From contig CAXKVR010000290.1 of the NCBI GenBank assembly GCA_964058845.1, positions 1 to 21,575 on the forward strand: a stretch of 21,575 nt of DNA. Direction: 5' to 3'. This DNA is from Carex sylvatica. Taxonomy: Eukaryota > Streptophyta > Magnoliopsida > Poales > Cyperaceae. The notes beneath the pieces are model-generated. The model searched no databases. It saw only the letters and a list, made by a program, of their open reading frames with translations, and had not been told where the DNA came from. Shown here piece by piece: positions 19,690-21,575 of this stretch. Every line of letters starts with the position of its first letter. Position 1 is the first letter of the stretch. A program made the position numbers and the translations under genes.

Positions 19690-20815
19690 CTAAATATTTA
19701 ATACTTCGAAAGTTTTAATTTCATCTTTATATTAAAAAAATATATAATATTAATAAGGATCCTGATAATTATCCCCTCACTCTCATCCTTCTAATTTTAT
19801 TTGTTCAATCTCGTCCACATTTCTCACGATCTATAAGGAATTTTGTGAATCTAAAATCACAAACATCTTTTACGTAATTTTATCTTTCAAATGAGATCCA
19901 TAATAACATACTTTCGAGCTCGTCGTCACACAAGTATTTAGACCTCATCCTTTAAGTATTTCTCACATATGACACTGCTGACATTTAAAAGTATTAATAT
20001 CAAATATTATAAGTATTTATACCTATGTGGTCAACTATTTTTGTTAGAGAAAGGTTGATGCAGGGACAATTGGGAAAGGTTGATGCGGAGATGTGGAGTC
20101 CACAATTGAGGATAAATACTTATAAGTATAGGTATAAATATTTGTATGACGATGGACCGAAAGTATGTCATCATGAATTTCATTTAAAAAATAAAATTGC
20201 ATAGAATACTTTCGTGATTTTAGATTCGCAAAATTTCTCATAGATCGTAAGAAATGTGGACGACATTGAAAAAAAAAAACTCATCTCTAAAAACGTGTAT
20301 GATTATTCTCCTCATGTAATTTGAGTGATCCTCCATATAGTCATATTAAGTTAGACATGCAAGTACTAATATTTTTTTATAAGTATTAATTTATTATCTT
20401 CCAAGTATTTATACCTATTAATTTAATTAAATTTAAAAGACTACAGTATTTTGAATAAACTTAATTAAACTAGTTATCAAAATAAACTTAATTAAACTAG
20501 TTAGTTAAGTTAGTTTATAAAAGTTAAAAATATATTTAAGAGATGAGGGATGAGAAAAAATGGGAGTGGGGTTCATATAATTATTCTAATAATAATAATA
20601 AAAGCGTGTTGACTTCGGTTGTCCGGTTGATACCAACATGATAAGCAGCGTGAATCATCGTGCAAACAACGAGGCATCACGTTCCCCTCTAAATGGCGCA
20701 AAAAAAAATTTGTTGGTAATTCGTACAATGGTAGGGGTCATGGGGTCAGCCTTTTGATTTATTCCACAATTTACAAAAAAAAAAAAAAATGTTGCCACTC
20801 TGTTAGTAGCCTCAG
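19690..20815 (+). repeat. Direct repeat copy C, interrupted by a fold-back element
   Basis: Left block 19690-19756, then an inserted fold-back element, then right blocks 20579-20655 and 20660-20815, together collinear with copy A at 10151-10715. In copy A the sequence across the insertion point is continuous (TTTATCTAAATAATAATAAT). Shared right end TGTTAGTAGCC. Non-coding. Confidence 0.75.
19757..20578. mobile_element. Fold-back element with about 160-bp arms
   Basis: 19804-19965 pairs with the complement of 20109-20270 (for example CGTCCACATTTCT and AGAAATGTGGACG), about 75-80% by eye. The outer ends may be GATAATTATCCCC at 19766 and its inverted relative ATAATTAT near 20578. The loop holds a short direct repeat AAAGGTTGATGC (twice, 20050-20095). 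No coding capacity is supported. It interrupts repeat copy C. Confidence 0.65.
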
Positions 20816-20851
20816 TGCTCCAATATGATATATATATATATATATATATAT
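20579..20851. other. Rest of repeat copy C plus TA microsatellite
   Basis: Non-coding. The last part (20827-20851) is an alternating TA run abutting the large palindrome, with a matching TA run on its far side (21277-21294). Confidence 0.6.
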
Positions 20852-21276
20852 GAGGTTGGCTACTATGCTTATATAAGCATATTCCCACATATGCTTATAA
20901 CTCATTTTTGTGTTTCCAATGTCCAAATGGTCGATCTGAACCGTTCATCTTGTTCTCCATATTAATATGTGCTTGGAAACTAAATTTTACATTTTTCTGA
21001 ATTTTTTTACTATTTATTAAGCCACTTTGAAAGTTATTAATCCAACGGTGGCTGCTGATTTTACTGTTTTGTGCAGCCACCGTTGGATCAGCGATTTTCA
21101 AAGTGGCTTAATAAATAGTAAACAAATTCAGAAAAATGTAAAATTTAGTTTCCAAGCACATATTAATATGGAGAACAAGATGAACGGTTCAGATCGACCA
21201 TTTGGACATTGGAAACACAAAAATGAGTTATAAGCATATGTGGGGATATGCTTATATAAGCATAGTAGCCAACCTC
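20852..21276. mobile_element. 425-bp near-perfect palindromic fold-back element
   Basis: Two 204-bp arms (20852-21055 and 21073-21276) flank a 17-bp loop. The arms differ at only about seven positions, most of them clustered at 21030-21045. Ends are GAGGTTGGCTAC and GTAGCCAACCTC, inside TA repeats, so the target was probably TA. It encodes no transposase. Both strands show an almost identical 68-residue ORF, which is simply the arm read twice. A transcript would fold into one long hairpin. Superfamily not identified. Confidence 0.88.
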
Positions 21277-21575
21277 TATATATATATATATATATTTATT
21301 TATTCATTTCAATTCAATGTATCGGGACATTTTTATGATGTCCATTTTGAGCGAGTCCCAGGGCAAGTTGTTTTTGCTATGCCAAGTTCTTCTCGAATGC
21401 ATATCCTCTCCATTAATTCAAAAATAAATTTTTTGAGTTAATAAATATTTATCGTCTGATTTTAAACGGAGTCAATTCGATCTCTGTTTATGATATAAGA
21501 GCTCTTTAATATTAGTGCGGATCTAATTTGTACGAATCTTAAAATAGATCAAATAGTTATGCAGAGTTAATGCAG
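21277..21575. other. AT-rich flank, nothing recognised
   Basis: Starts with a TA run, then unique-looking sequence without a supported gene. The short frame reading into it from the palindrome is not a credible gene. Confidence 0.5.

Noticed and set aside
20895..21233. Nearly identical 68-residue ORFs on opposite strands of the palindrome
   Set aside because: They are the two arms of one inverted repeat read on each strand. There is no codon bias, domain or conservation signal that would make them proteins.

Overview
This is a nuclear plant DNA window, most likely from a eudicot. It is AT-rich, has spliced genes with short exons, and is dense in plant-type transposons. It contains one clearly intact protein gene: a group-1-like (high-affinity type) sulfate/H+ symporter of the SULTR family on the minus strand (start codon at 17848, stop at 11535). 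By reading splice sites I could join 13 exons into one uninterrupted 661-residue frame. One intron needs a GC donor instead of GT.

Layout, left to right. 1-162 is the end of an AGCTCG-rich hAT-like repeat. 163-1464 has no gene apart from one tiny orphan ORF. 1474-2652 is a non-autonomous Mutator-like element with about 280-bp inverted termini and an exact 9-bp target duplication. 2662-3500 is a repeat-like stretch with three perfect palindromes sharing a GACCG/CGGTC core. 3500-5318 looks like the 3' part of an LTR retrotransposon: a non-coding tail, a purine tract, then one LTR at 4131-5318. 5800-6201 is a 402-bp hAT-type element with an exact 8-bp target duplication. About 6210-10016 is a decayed LINE (endonuclease, reverse transcriptase, zf-RVT, poly-A tail). 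10151-10715 is a repeat that recurs beyond the other end of the transporter gene. 10931-11222 is a fold-back element. 11535-17848 is the transporter gene, followed by its leader and TATA box (to about 18490). 18567-19373 is a possible hAT-like element in the promoter region. 19570-20815 is the second copy of the flanking repeat, split by another fold-back element. 20852-21276 is a nearly perfect 425-bp palindrome between TA microsatellites.

The gene and the repeats are linked mainly by position. The sulfate transporter sits between two direct copies of the same sequence, which may be what remains of a tandem duplication, and its upstream region appears to be built partly from transposon sequence. 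I see no operon-like or defence-like system. The most unusual material is the cluster of related fold-back elements and the GC-AG intron. Family assignments come from remembered motifs, not from a search. Identity figures were estimated by eye.
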